Shown here: one piece after another, positions 1 to 5,503 of the stretch | Position numbering within the stretch: the stretch's first letter is position 1 | How the letters are laid out: each line of letters opens with the position of its first letter | Position numbers and translations under genes: made by a program | Assembly: GCA_038238115.1 (NCBI GenBank) | Contig: JBBRYB010000073.1 | Location: 1-12,760 of the forward strand | DNA from: JBBRYB01 sp038238115 | Lineage (GTDB): Bacteria; Actinomycetota; Actinomycetes; Propionibacteriales; Nocardioidaceae | DNA: 12,760 nucleotides | Direction of reading: 5' to 3' | Notes under the pieces: model-generated | Databases searched by the model: none | The model's input: the letters and a program-made list of their open reading frames with translations, nothing else | What the model was told of the DNA's origin: nothing

Positions 1-2
1 AC

Positions 3-768
3 TTCATCCCCACCTTCGGACGCCGGCCGATGGGCAAGACCCTCCCCTCCGAGATGCAACGCTGGGTCACCACCGCCACCGAGAACGGGCTCTCACCAGC
101 GTCGGTGCGCAAGTACCACGATGCTGCAGTCGGTCTTCGAAGGCGCCCAGCGCGACCAGGTCGTCACCTTCAACCCCTGCGCCCACACCGGCCTGCGGTG
201 GGGTGAGTTCATCGCCCTCAAACCCCGCCATCTCGACCTCATCAAGCGCACGCTGACGGTCGAAGAGACAGTCGTGGAGGTCTCGATCAAGAACTCCCCG
301 ACCGGCGCCCGGATGCTCACCAAGCCCTACCCCAAAGACAACGAAGCCCGCACCATGGCACTGCTGCCCGACCTGGTCAGCCAGCTCGAAGACGCGATCA
401 CCACCCGGCGCGTCGGTCCCGACGACCTATTGTTTGCGACCCGCGAGGGCACACCGATCTCGCGGAACACGTTCCGCACCCGCGTCTGGCTGCCCGCCAT
501 CAAAGCCTCCGGTATCGCCTTCGACGTCCGCGTCCACGACCTCCGCCACGCCCACGCCTCCTGGCTCCTCGCCGGCGGCTCCGACCTGAAGTCCGTGATG
601 GACCGGATGGGCCACGCCCAGATCACCACCACCCAGAAATACCTCCACACCCTCCCCGACGCCGACCAGAAGAACCTCGACGCCCTCAACCGCATCCGCG
701 GACAGAACTCCCGAGACTCCAGCCGCGCCCATCCGGGAGCAGCGGACGAGACGGGTCAGGCGGACTGA
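3..768 (+). pseudogene. Tyrosine recombinase (phage-type integrase), broken, 5' end outside window
   Basis: Integrases of this family cut and rejoin DNA at an attachment site through a covalent tyrosine-DNA intermediate. Bases 3-119 read an N-terminal SAM-like core-binding segment (ending SPASVRKYH). The reading frame then shifts at about 120, and 121-765 continue with MLQSVFEGAQRDQVV. The catalytic domain keeps all signature residues, numbered from the ATG at 121: Arg26 in GLRWGE, His139/Arg142 in HDLRH, His165 in MGHAQ and the nucleophile Tyr174 in QKYLHT. However, FNPCAHT is joined directly to GLRWGE. From what I know of relatives, about 60 residues (the end of the core-binding domain and the start of the catalytic domain) are missing there. 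One frameshift plus one in-frame deletion make a functional enzyme unlikely. The 3' end overlaps the convergent gene at 756-1004 by 13 bp. Confidence 0.85.
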
Positions 769-1004
769 GACAGCACCCCGGCAATCTCGACCTGCACCCA
801 CACCCGGTTGCCGTCGCGAGTAACCACCCGACCGTTCAGAGTCTCGGCGTCCTCGTCGATCACGGTCAGGCGGTCACCCGGCTGGGGATCGAAGGTGGGG
901 TCCGCCGCGCGAGGCCCCTGGGAGATCCAGCACTCCACCACACAGTCCGGCCCGACATCGTTCGGGTCGAAAACCAAATCTGCGGGCGTGCTCACGAACA
1001 CCAT
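756..1004 (-). CDS. Small acidic protein of unknown function (82 aa), second gene of a coupled pair
   Basis: I do not recognise this family. The start chosen is the ATG at 1004, one base after the TAG stop of the upstream gene (TAGCATG), which implies translational coupling. An ATG at 1049 is in frame but would overlap the upstream gene by 44 bases. No strong ribosome binding site precedes 1004, in keeping with coupling. The product is small and acidic (about 14 Asp/Glu against 5 Arg). Its C-terminal half alternates beta-type residues (PGDRLTVIDED, LNGRVVTRDG, RVWVQVEI), suggesting a small beta-barrel such as an SH3-like fold. There is no signal peptide or membrane helix. The unbroken frame, G/C-ending codons and pairing with 1006-1398 support a real gene. 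A toxin-antitoxin or cargo role is possible, but that is only inference from size, coupling and neighbourhood. Confidence 0.65.
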   Translation of the reverse strand: MVFVSTPADLVFDPNDVGPDCVVECWISQGPRAADPTFDPQPGDRLTVIDEDAETLNGRVVTRDGNRVWVQVEIAGVLSQSA

Positions 1005-1005
1005 G

Positions 1006-1398
1006 CTAGACGCTGCGTCCGGTCCAGGTCGGGTTGTCGATCGGACCATGGAAGTGCGACCGCACCCGGGCGAACTGATCCGCGGTCGGCTCCGAGACCA
1101 CCACAGACCAGTGCGGAAACCGCCCCGTCGGCAGCAACGCGAAGCCGGCGGCCACGAGCTCGGGCCCCGAGGCTTCGAGCACCTTCGGGCGCGTGATCAG
1201 GATCGGCTCGAGTCGGGCGAGCTCGGCGTAGTCGTGGTGCGGGATCTCGAAGACAGAGAACGCATGCAAGCCCATCGCGGCGTACGCACGCTCACACGCC
1301 TGCCCCAGCGCGTTGTCGCTCAAGGTGTTCGAGCCCATCCGCAACACCACGAGCGTCTCGGGCACCCCAGCATCACGAACGACAACTGACTTCGTCAC
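1006..1398 (-). CDS. Conserved-looking protein of unknown function (130 aa), first gene of a coupled pair
   Basis: I do not recognise the family. The start is set at the GTG at 1398 because GAAGGAG lies 6 bases upstream; the longer ATG version from 1470 adds 24 unlikely residues and has no such site. The sequence begins MTKSVVVRDAGVPETLVVLR and shows an alternation of short strands and helices. A His-rich stretch (EIPHHDYAEL, about residues 50-60) and a C-terminal RFPHWSVVVSEP segment are notable. There is no signal peptide or transmembrane segment, so it is probably cytoplasmic. The next gene starts one base after its stop, giving a two-gene operon that points toward the integrase pseudogene. 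It may be element cargo. A promoter is not clear, although TAGGCT about 55 bases upstream could serve as a -10. Confidence 0.65.
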   Translation of the reverse strand: MTKSVVVRDAGVPETLVVLRMGSNTLSDNALGQACERAYAAMGLHAFSVFEIPHHDYAELARLEPILITRPKVLEASGPELVAAGFALLPTGRFPHWSVVVSEPTADQFARVRSHFHGPIDNPTWTGRSV

Positions 1399-1785
1399 CG
1401 GCGCTCCTTCACCAGTCCGACACCATCGACGCACAGATTCGCTACAACTGCCTAGCCTACGACTCCACACAATTGCCGCTCACCCCTGATCGCAAGAGCC
1501 GCTCGTGCAACGAAGGACAGGCACCGACGCTCAGTGAGCCGACACCCGGCGCCATGACGCGAGTCGGTCCGCTGGCCGAACCTGTGGCTGCGAATGTTGG
1601 GCTAGGCACCCCGGACAGCGAGATCCGGTGGACACACGCCGCCCCCGTCACACCACCACGCTCCCTGTCGGCGCGGCCCAGACGAGTGATCGCTCGCTCG
1701 GGCCAGGTGGAAGCATGCGTGACCTTGCACCTCCACAGCTCGTCATCATTGATCTGGCCGCGACGAGCCCGATCCACGTTCGTGG
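1399..1785. other. Gap between the small-gene pair and the IS6 remnant
   Basis: This stretch of about 390 bp should contain the promoter of the minus-strand pair at its left end. The open frames on both strands have ordinary shadow-like composition, and I see no domain or good start signal. Only a short inverted pair, AGGTG and CACCT, around 1707-1736 stands out. Nothing else could be supported. Confidence 0.4.
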
Positions 1786-1840
1786 GGCTCTGTTGCGTCG
1801 GCCGATCGGGTGGCATGGTCGAGTGATCGCCCGCCGGGGT

Positions 1841-2334
1841 TCAGATGGCGAGCGTCAGTTCATCGAAGGCGGCATGCAGCCGACGATCGGGCGGCACTGC
1901 ACAACACGGAGAAGTACGCCAACAACAGTGCCCGGGTGAAGAAGGCCCGCTGCGGTCAGATCTCGACTGTCAGACAGCCACACGTCGATGACCTGCCCGT
2001 ACTGGTCGATCGCCTGGTACAGGTACGTCCACCGGCCGTTGACCTTGACGTAGGTCTCGTCGACGAACCATCGGTCGCCCGGCACGTGACGACGAGGCCG
2101 GGCCGCCTCGACGAACTGCGGCGGGAACCGCTGGACCCACCGATAGATCGTGACGTGATCGACCACCACGCCACGCTCTCCGAGCAGTTCCTCGACGTCC
2201 CGGAAAGACAGGCCGTACCTCAGGTACCACCGCACAGCGACCGAGATCACCTCACGAGGGAAGCGGAAACCAGCGAACGCAAGGGCCGATGGCGAGGTCC
2301 TGCGACCAGTCTCCTGCCCGGTCTGATCGAGCAA
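1841..2334 (-). pseudogene. IS6-family DDE transposase, truncated and scrambled
   Basis: The N-terminal two thirds are well preserved: AFAGFRFPREVISVAVRWYL, then the HTH-like FRDVEELLGERG and HVTIYRWVQRF, then GDRWFVDETYVKVNG with the first catalytic Asp, and IDQYGQVIDVWLSDSRDL. After SRDLTAA at about 1950 the frame breaks. A different frame gives FFTRAL, a short inverted piece follows, and a third frame restores the family's C-terminus, DRRLHAAFDELTLAI, with its TGA at 1841-1843. The central part with the second Asp and the Glu of the DDE triad is gone, so the enzyme is dead. No ATG start is present; a TTG at 2334 inside the terminal repeat opens the frame. Confidence 0.8.
1893..1932. repeat. 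Inverted micro-segment inside the IS6 transposase, bounded by GGCACTG/CAGTGCC
   Basis: The transposase lies on the minus strand, but the plus strand here encodes ALHNTEKYANN, a characteristic IS6 transposase motif. The reversed segment (about 26 bp, 1900-1925) is bounded by GGCACTG at 1893-1899 and its complement CAGTGCC at 1926-1932. Flipping the segment back would place HNTEKYANN directly after FFTRAL on the minus strand. This suggests a deletion at a repeated GGCACTG followed by inversion between the short repeats. Confidence 0.7.
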
Positions 2335-2348
2335 CGCAACAGCGCCAC

Positions 2349-2582
2349 TTCAAGTACCCCGTGGGCATTCTGATCGACGGCACCCTGACCAGCCAGAAAT
2401 GGGCACACCTCGGGGTCACCGCGGTGACCTGGCTGGTCATCCCCTGGTCATCGGGCTCATAGGGTGCCACCCGAGATCAAAGCTGGGGCAGTCCTGTGGG
2501 GGTGATCGTGATCGTCGTCATTCCGTGGCGCTATGTGTTCACGCAGTACGCGATGACAACTGGTGAGCCTTGGCGCAGGTAG
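2349..2582 (+). pseudogene. Debris of a membrane-protein gene next to the IS6 right end
   Basis: Immediately right of the IS6 tip, 2349-2459 reads 37 codons with strongly coding-like third positions, including FKYPVGILIDGTLTSQKW and GVTAVTWLVIP. This looks like the last part of an integral membrane protein, perhaps an ABC-type permease; that is a weak guess. The frame reaches TAG at 2460, but the neighbouring frame reads LVIGLI, so a one-base loss near 2442 is likely. A second short hydrophobic frame starts at GTG 2502 (VIVIVVIPWRYVFTQYA) and ends at TAG 2580-2582. It may be another fragment. Neither has a ribosome binding site. The IS insertion or a later deletion removed the upstream part. 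Confidence 0.4.
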
Positions 2583-2584
2583 GG

Positions 2585-2631
2585 CTAGAGCCCGTGGGTC
2601 GGGGCCCCCGCCTCCATGCGTTCGGCTCTAG
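2585..2631 (-). terminator. Candidate stem-loop at the end of the flavodoxin/membrane-protein operon
   Basis: CTAGAGCC at 2585-2592 and GGCTCTAG at 2624-2631 form a perfect 8-bp inverted repeat. It encloses a GC-rich loop with its own GGGGCCCC palindrome. The right arm overlaps the TAG stop of the membrane-protein gene. No T-tract follows, so termination by this structure is only plausible. Confidence 0.35.
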
Positions 2632-3569
2632 TGTCGGTTCGCGGCCGTATGCGGCGCGGGCGGGAGACTCATCCGTGAGGATGGCCAGAGTTGCACGTGC
2701 AGCCAGCCGCTCGCGGGACGTCCCAGGCGCCGGGCCGCTCGCGCCAACACGACCACGGTGACGAGTGGAAGCACGGCGCTAGGCACCATGTCCGGAGTCA
2801 ACGCGACGTGCACACCCGCCAGTACCTGGGCGAGGACCCCGAGCCACAACGCAGCGAACAGCGTCGTGATCTTGACCAGGACGACGCCTCCGAGCACAAC
2901 CGCCATCGGGTGCCGGCGGATGAGCATCACCCCGGTCACGATCACCACGGGCAAGGCGACGGTGAGGTCCAGGACGTAGACGGAATACGGCGTACCGCCA
3001 GGCCCGACGTGGCTCGGCGGCCGCCCGCCGAGCGCTGAAGGCCCCACGTCGCTGAGCCACAGGCCGATGAATGCGACCCCGATGATGACCAGGAACCATC
3101 CCAGTCCGCGGGTTCGGAAGCCTTCCACGGCCGGCTGGACCGCGGCGCTGTCCACCCTGATCAAGCCATCGAGGAGTGCGGCCGCGGATACCAGGACTAC
3201 GAGTACGTAAACCAAGAAGAAGCGGTTCTCCTGCCAGCCGATCAGGTAGATCGCGTAGGAATAGGCGAGATAGAAGGGCAGGCCCAGCCGCAGGATGTGG
3301 GCAGCCAGCGAGCCACGGCGGCTGCGGAGACTGAGCCAGACCAGGAGCGGCAGGACGAGCACGGTGAGCGCGTCCTGGGCGCGCGAGACCAGAACCAGGT
3401 CCTGCCCATAGCCGCGGTAGGCCGTGGACGAGAACAGGCCGTACGCGACGGCTGGCAGGAGGATCACTGCAAGGAGCACCGACACCGCAAGAGACGACCA
3501 TGCCGGCCGTTGCGCTGGGAGCGGGCCAGTCGCCTGGCGCGCGTCAACGAGATGGGACTGCTCAGCCAC
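2628..3569 (-). CDS. Polytopic integral membrane protein of unknown function (313 aa)
   Basis: I count about eight hydrophobic helices at residues 27-46, 66-81, 89-111, 117-137, 156-173, 196-218, 222-246 and 262-278. A short cytoplasmic-type N-terminus and a Pro/Arg-rich C-terminal tail flank them. No transporter or enzyme motif is recognisable. Between helices 5 and 6 lies a Gly/Pro-rich loop of about 20 residues (GGRPPSHVGPGGTPYS). The start is GTG at 3569. It overlaps the end of the flavodoxin-domain gene by 8 bp, so the two are almost certainly co-transcribed and translationally coupled. No other good start exists nearby. The pairing suggests a membrane partner linked to a flavin or redox protein, which is inference from operon structure only. 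No frameshift is seen. Confidence 0.8.
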   Translation of the reverse strand: MAEQSHLVDARQATGPLPAQRPAWSSLAVSVLLAVILLPAVAYGLFSSTAYRGYGQDLVLVSRAQDALTVLVLPLLVWLSLRSRRGSLAAHILRLGLPFYLAYSYAIYLIGWQENRFFLVYVLVVLVSAAALLDGLIRVDSAAVQPAVEGFRTRGLGWFLVIIGVAFIGLWLSDVGPSALGGRPPSHVGPGGTPYSVYVLDLTVALPVVIVTGVMLIRRHPMAVVLGGVVLVKITTLFAALWLGVLAQVLAGVHVALTPDMVPSAVLPLVTVVVLARAARRLGRPASGWLHVQLWPSSRMSLPPAPHTAANRH

Positions 3570-4086
3570 GGGTCTGCTCGGTCGCCCGGTCGGACACCTG
3601 GGCGCCCAGCTGCAGCCCCCATGTTTTCGCGCGTTCGAGCTCGCCGTGAACCAGCGGTCCCATGGTGCCCGTCACGTAGAAGCTCTCCTGTCCCGCGGGT
3701 GCGTATCCGAGGCGGCGCGCGATCCTGGCCGCCTTTGCCGCCGCCGACCCCGGCAGGCGGCGCACCTTGTCGACCCTCGTGTCGAAGGCCGCGAAGGACA
3801 CCACTTGGGTAGCCCGCGGCAGGACGCCCAACCATTCGCGGAGTCCGATGGTCTCGCTGCCGCCAGTCGCGCCCTGGGCGATGGCGTCTTCGCGCGTGGA
3901 CGGCCTGCTCAGCGAGAACGCGTGAGTCGGTTCACCGGCCACGATCAGGGCCACCCGTTCGCTGACCGTCGCCTTCGAGACCTCGTGCAACTCCACGTCC
4001 ATGCGTCCGCTGAGCCCCTCGGCCACGGCGCGAGCGACCGCCTCGGTGTTCCCGAACTTCGACTCGTACACGACGAGCACCCTCAT
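3562..4086 (-). CDS. Flavodoxin-domain protein (174 aa)
   Basis: Flavodoxins bind FMN and carry electrons in the cytoplasm. The N-terminus MRVLVVYESKFGNTEAVA has the first beta strand followed by the phosphate-binding loop (Ser9 to Thr14, SKFGNT). GEPTHAFSLSRPSTRED (about 51-67) resembles the second flavin-contact loop of small flavodoxin-like proteins that share a G-PTHAFGMSRP-type motif. ETIGLREWL and the FDTRVDKVRRLPGSAA segment complete the fold, and the length is normal for a long-chain version. AAAGGGGG lies about 5 bases before the ATG at 4086, a strong ribosome binding site. It is the first gene of a two-gene operon and overlaps the membrane-protein gene by 8 bp. Two DosR-like palindromes lie about 80-115 bp upstream, so hypoxia or redox control is conceivable. 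The exact substrate or partner cannot be read from sequence. Confidence 0.85.
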   Translation of the reverse strand: MRVLVVYESKFGNTEAVARAVAEGLSGRMDVELHEVSKATVSERVALIVAGEPTHAFSLSRPSTREDAIAQGATGGSETIGLREWLGVLPRATQVVSFAAFDTRVDKVRRLPGSAAAKAARIARRLGYAPAGQESFYVTGTMGPLVHGELERAKTWGLQLGAQVSDRATEQTRG

Positions 4087-4166
4087 GAGTACCCCCTTTG
4101 AAGTGCGTACCTGGGATTGCCCCGGGTCTCACCACAAGGATTCAGCGTGCCGAGGGGAGACGGCTA

Positions 4167-4202
4167 GGGCCTGATGACCTCTCGCACCGGGACCAATGAC
4201 TA
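4167..4202. promoter_or_regulatory. Two DosR/DevR-like boxes upstream of the flavodoxin operon
   Basis: GGGCCTGATGACCT (4167-4180) and GGGACCAATGACTA (4189-4202) both follow the pattern GGGNC, four bases, GNC. This resembles the DosR consensus core GGGAC-TWWA-GTCCC. Their starts are 22 bp apart, about two helical turns, as in multi-box DosR promoters. The second half-sites match poorly, and no DosR gene is in the window, so this is a tentative call. Confidence 0.3.
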
Positions 4203-4500
4203 GTTGTGGGGCGCAGCCGCGAGATCACCCACTGGAGGCTCGCCGACCATGGAACTTCCAGGGGGCCACCTACCTCAACGAGGAAGGGGTCTCCTACTCC
4301 GTCATCTGCGAGGGACCGTGGCAGGAGGTCGGGCCGTTCCGGACGTTCATGGGCTGCGGTCGCGCTCACGGCTCTGTGGATGACTCTGGTCTTCCCCCGC
4401 AAGGAGGGCACCGGTGGGCGCTGTTGCGTTGGGTCATCATCACGCATTGGCGTGCCTCTCAGCCGTCGGTGGTTCTTCCCAGGCTCCTGCTGACGCGTCA
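4203..4500. other. Stretch without a convincing gene, upstream of the att region
   Basis: Plus-strand frames are open, and one reads a faintly coding-like GATYLNEEGVSYSVICEGPW (about 4253-4312). It lacks a recognisable domain and a clear start, and runs into non-coding-looking sequence. It may be a decayed small gene. The only definite mark in the stretch is the IS6-type terminal repeat at 4417. Confidence 0.3.
4417..4439 (+). repeat. Solitary IS6-type terminal inverted repeat
   Basis: GGCGCTGTTGCGTTG at 4417-4431 is identical over 15 bases to the right tip of the IS6 remnant read from 2346, and similarity continues for a few more bases (19 of 23). No transposase sequence follows. It therefore looks like a solo end left after deletion, with its outer tip facing left. 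The eight bases before it, CACCGGTG, form a perfect palindrome. Confidence 0.5.
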
Positions 4501-4518
4501 GCGGACATTCTGCGGACA
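4501..4518 (+). repeat. Left copy of an 18-bp direct repeat framing the att site
   Basis: GCGGACATTCTGCGGACA is itself a tandem of the CGGACA motif at 10-bp spacing. It matches 15 of 18 bases with the copy at 4764-4781 in the same orientation, on the other side of the tRNA fragment. A role as integrase arm-type site is inferred from position. Confidence 0.5.
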
Positions 4519-4568
4519 CCGCCAAGAGACACAGCAGAGGCCACTTCCGCATCTTTCGAAAGTTGCCC

Positions 4569-4578
4569 CTGACCTGCG
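4569..4578 (+). repeat. Left arm of a 10-bp inverted repeat around the tRNA fragment
   Basis: CTGACCTGCG here is exactly complementary to CGCAGGTCAG at 4695-4704. The pair brackets the 36-bp tRNA fragment, as binding sites around an attachment site would. It could alternatively reflect a duplicated piece of tRNA-like sequence. Confidence 0.45.
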
Positions 4579-4590
4579 GCTTTGTGAGTA

Positions 4591-4626
4591 GCGGGGGCAG
4601 GATTTGAACCTGCGACCTCTGGGTTA
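4591..4626 (-). other. Attachment-site scar: 3' fragment of a tRNA gene (initiator tRNA-Met type)
   Basis: On the minus strand this reads from TAACCCAGAGG through the T-arm (GCAGG, loop TTCAAAT, CCTGC) to the acceptor end CCCCGC. The TAACCCAGAGGTCGCAGG start matches what I know of actinobacterial initiator tRNA-Met from the anticodon loop onward. The 5' half of the tRNA is absent: beyond 4626 the sequence is unrelated. Such 3' fragments are the displaced copies left when integrating elements recombine into tRNA genes. The flanking direct and inverted repeats and the integrase-like start at 4811 fit an att site. The tRNA identity is probable, not certain. Confidence 0.65.
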
Positions 4627-4641
4627 GAGTGCCGTATCACC

Positions 4642-4687
4642 CTCACATGTTGGCTCACATTCCGCTCGACCCAGGCCCGATGTGAGC
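4642..4687. repeat. Cluster of CTCACAT motifs beside the att scar
   Basis: CTCACAT occurs at 4642-4648 and 4654-4660, with the complement ATGTGAG at 4680-4686. GCTCACAT and ATGTGAGC form a perfect 8-bp inverted repeat with a 19-base spacer. The position next to the tRNA fragment suggests binding sites for integrase or an excisionase, or an operator. Confidence 0.4.
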
Positions 4688-4694
4688 GTAAAAT

Positions 4695-4704
4695 CGCAGG
4701 TCAG
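4695..4704 (-). repeat. Right arm of the 10-bp inverted repeat around the tRNA fragment
   Basis: CGCAGGTCAG is the exact complement of 4569-4578. See the left arm for interpretation. Confidence 0.45.
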
Positions 4705-4763
4705 ACCCACATTCACTTTCCGTTGACCTTCGCTGCGGTTCGCTGGCATTCGGGGCAAGGTTT

Positions 4764-4781
4764 ACGGACACTGTGCGGACA
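4764..4781 (+). repeat. Right copy of the 18-bp direct repeat framing the att site
   Basis: ACGGACACTGTGCGGACA matches the copy at 4501-4518 in 15 of 18 positions and shares its internal tandem layout. It lies about 30 bp before the integrase-like start codon at 4811, where an arm-type or autoregulatory site would be expected. Confidence 0.5.
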
Positions 4782-4810
4782 TCAACATTTCAAGCCTTCC
4801 GGGAAGCACC

Positions 4811-4843
4811 ATGGCGTGGATCAAGACCCGGGTCACCGATCAG
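4811..4843 (+). pseudogene. Possible 5' stub of an integrase gene
   Basis: ATGGCGTGG opens a frame reading MAWIKTRVTDQ. This resembles the first residues (basic first strand) of many actinobacterial tyrosine integrases. GGGAAG lies 4 bases upstream as a weak ribosome binding site. After about eleven codons the frame loses any resemblance and runs into the terminator region of the next gene. The link rests on a very short match plus location next to the tRNA att scar. Confidence 0.35.
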
Positions 4844-4860
4844 TCTGAACCCACGACTCG

Positions 4861-4893
4861 GGCTGGCCGGTCGCAATCCGAGCCCGGCCGGCC
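4861..4893 (-). terminator. Candidate terminator of the secreted-protein gene
   Basis: GGCTGGCCGG (4861-4870) and CCGGCCGGCC (4884-4893) form a 10-bp stem with one G-U pair and a 13-base loop. It begins about 13 bp beyond the stop of the minus-strand gene at 4906. No clear T-tract follows, as is common in GC-rich actinomycetes. Confidence 0.45.
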
Positions 4894-4905
4894 CTCGTCG
4901 GTGGT

Positions 4906-5445
4906 TCAGAGGAGGGCGGCCTCGACGCCGGCACACACGTCCCTCTCCTCGTGCAGCCCGACGTACCGGACCAAGTCGCCGTCGGCGATCCATTCACGAG
5001 TGGCGGTGTCGATCAGGTAGGTGAAGACCACTGCGCTGGTGTCCATGAAGAAGACACCGTTCTCGCCCGACAGCCGCGTGGGACCGACGGCCTTGACGGT
5101 GACGGTCGTGGTGCCGTCACCGTTGTCGCGGTACCGCTGGTCCTGGTTGCGGTAGGTGGAGAACTGCGTGAAGGACTTCCCGGTCGCCGGATTGGTGTAG
5201 ACGTTGGTCTCACGCACGTTGAGCGAGTGGTATTCGGCCCCATCAGCACCTCGACGCAGGAACTCGTTCGAGATCCAGTGGAACTGGACGTCCACGTCGA
5301 TCCCGCACACCGTGAGCGAGTCGACGTACGAAACGACGTCGTGATTGTGCTGCATGGGCGGCTCCGCCGCGTCCGCCGGCTGGGTGAGCGCCCCGAGGGC
5401 GAGGATGCCGACCGTCAACGGGCCGGCGAAGTTGTGTGGTTTCAT
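4906..5445 (-). CDS. Small secreted protein of unknown function (179 aa)
   Basis: The N-terminus carries a Sec-type signal peptide: a short polar start with Lys2, a hydrophobic core (about residues 9-20, PLTVGILALGAL) and an ADA-type cleavage motif near residue 27. The mature protein of about 150 residues is rich in predicted beta strands (VDVQFHW, TTTVTVKAVG, AVVFTYLID). It has just two cysteines, Cys47 and Cys171, which could form one disulfide outside the cell. I recognise no enzyme motif. AGGAAG lies 4 bases before the ATG, supporting the start. The gene is divergent from the giant regulator, with an intergenic region of 126 bp. Shared control by that regulator is plausible but unproven. 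The frame is intact. Confidence 0.8.
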   Translation of the reverse strand: MKPHNFAGPLTVGILALGALTQPADAAEPPMQHNHDVVSYVDSLTVCGIDVDVQFHWISNEFLRRGADGAEYHSLNVRETNVYTNPATGKSFTQFSTYRNQDQRYRDNGDGTTTVTVKAVGPTRLSGENGVFFMDTSAVVFTYLIDTATREWIADGDLVRYVGLHEERDVCAGVEAALL

Positions 5446-5503
5446 GATTCTTCCTATCTGCCTCGGTGCGGGTGGCTCGGTTGCACTCGCCTCGTGTAGA
5501 AGA

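Larger units (their letters stand above)
1786..2346 (-). mobile_element. IS6-family insertion sequence remnant, internally deleted
   Basis: The left tip reads GGCTCTGTTGCGTCGG from 1786. The right tip, read on the minus strand from 2346, is GGCGCTGTTGCGTTGC. These match each other and the terminal inverted repeat style of the IS6 family (GGcTCTGTTGC). The element measures 561 bp, against roughly 0.8 kb for intact relatives, because the transposase is internally deleted. No 8-bp target duplication is visible (GTTCGTGG on the left, ACTTCAAG on the right). The flanks may therefore have been rearranged after insertion, or the element may have moved by the cointegrate route typical of the family. 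Confidence 0.75.

Noticed and set aside
1457..1826. Open frames on both strands between the small pair and the IS6 remnant
   Set aside because: They have no domain, no start signal and no coding-like codon preference, and they overlap each other fully.
1810..2373. Plus-strand frame of 187 codons across the IS6 remnant
   Set aside because: It is mostly the mirror of the transposase. The only meaningful part is the short inverted motif, reported separately.
3297..4101. Plus-strand open frames opposite the flavodoxin and membrane-protein genes
   Set aside because: They are shadow frames; the minus strand has a recognisable flavodoxin domain, helices and a strong ribosome binding site.
4591..4626. 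A complete, functional tRNA gene
   Set aside because: Only the 3' part from the anticodon loop onward exists; no D-arm or 5' acceptor strand can be found to the right of 4626.
4442..4658. Minus-strand small frames across the tRNA fragment
   Set aside because: They translate tRNA sequence (the SNPEVAGSNPAPAT-like run is a well-known artefact of translated tRNA 3' ends) and have no other support.
4501..4781. CRISPR-like array from repeated CGGACA and CTCACAT motifs
   Set aside because: The repeats are too short, too few and unevenly spaced; no cas genes are present. An att-site reading fits better.
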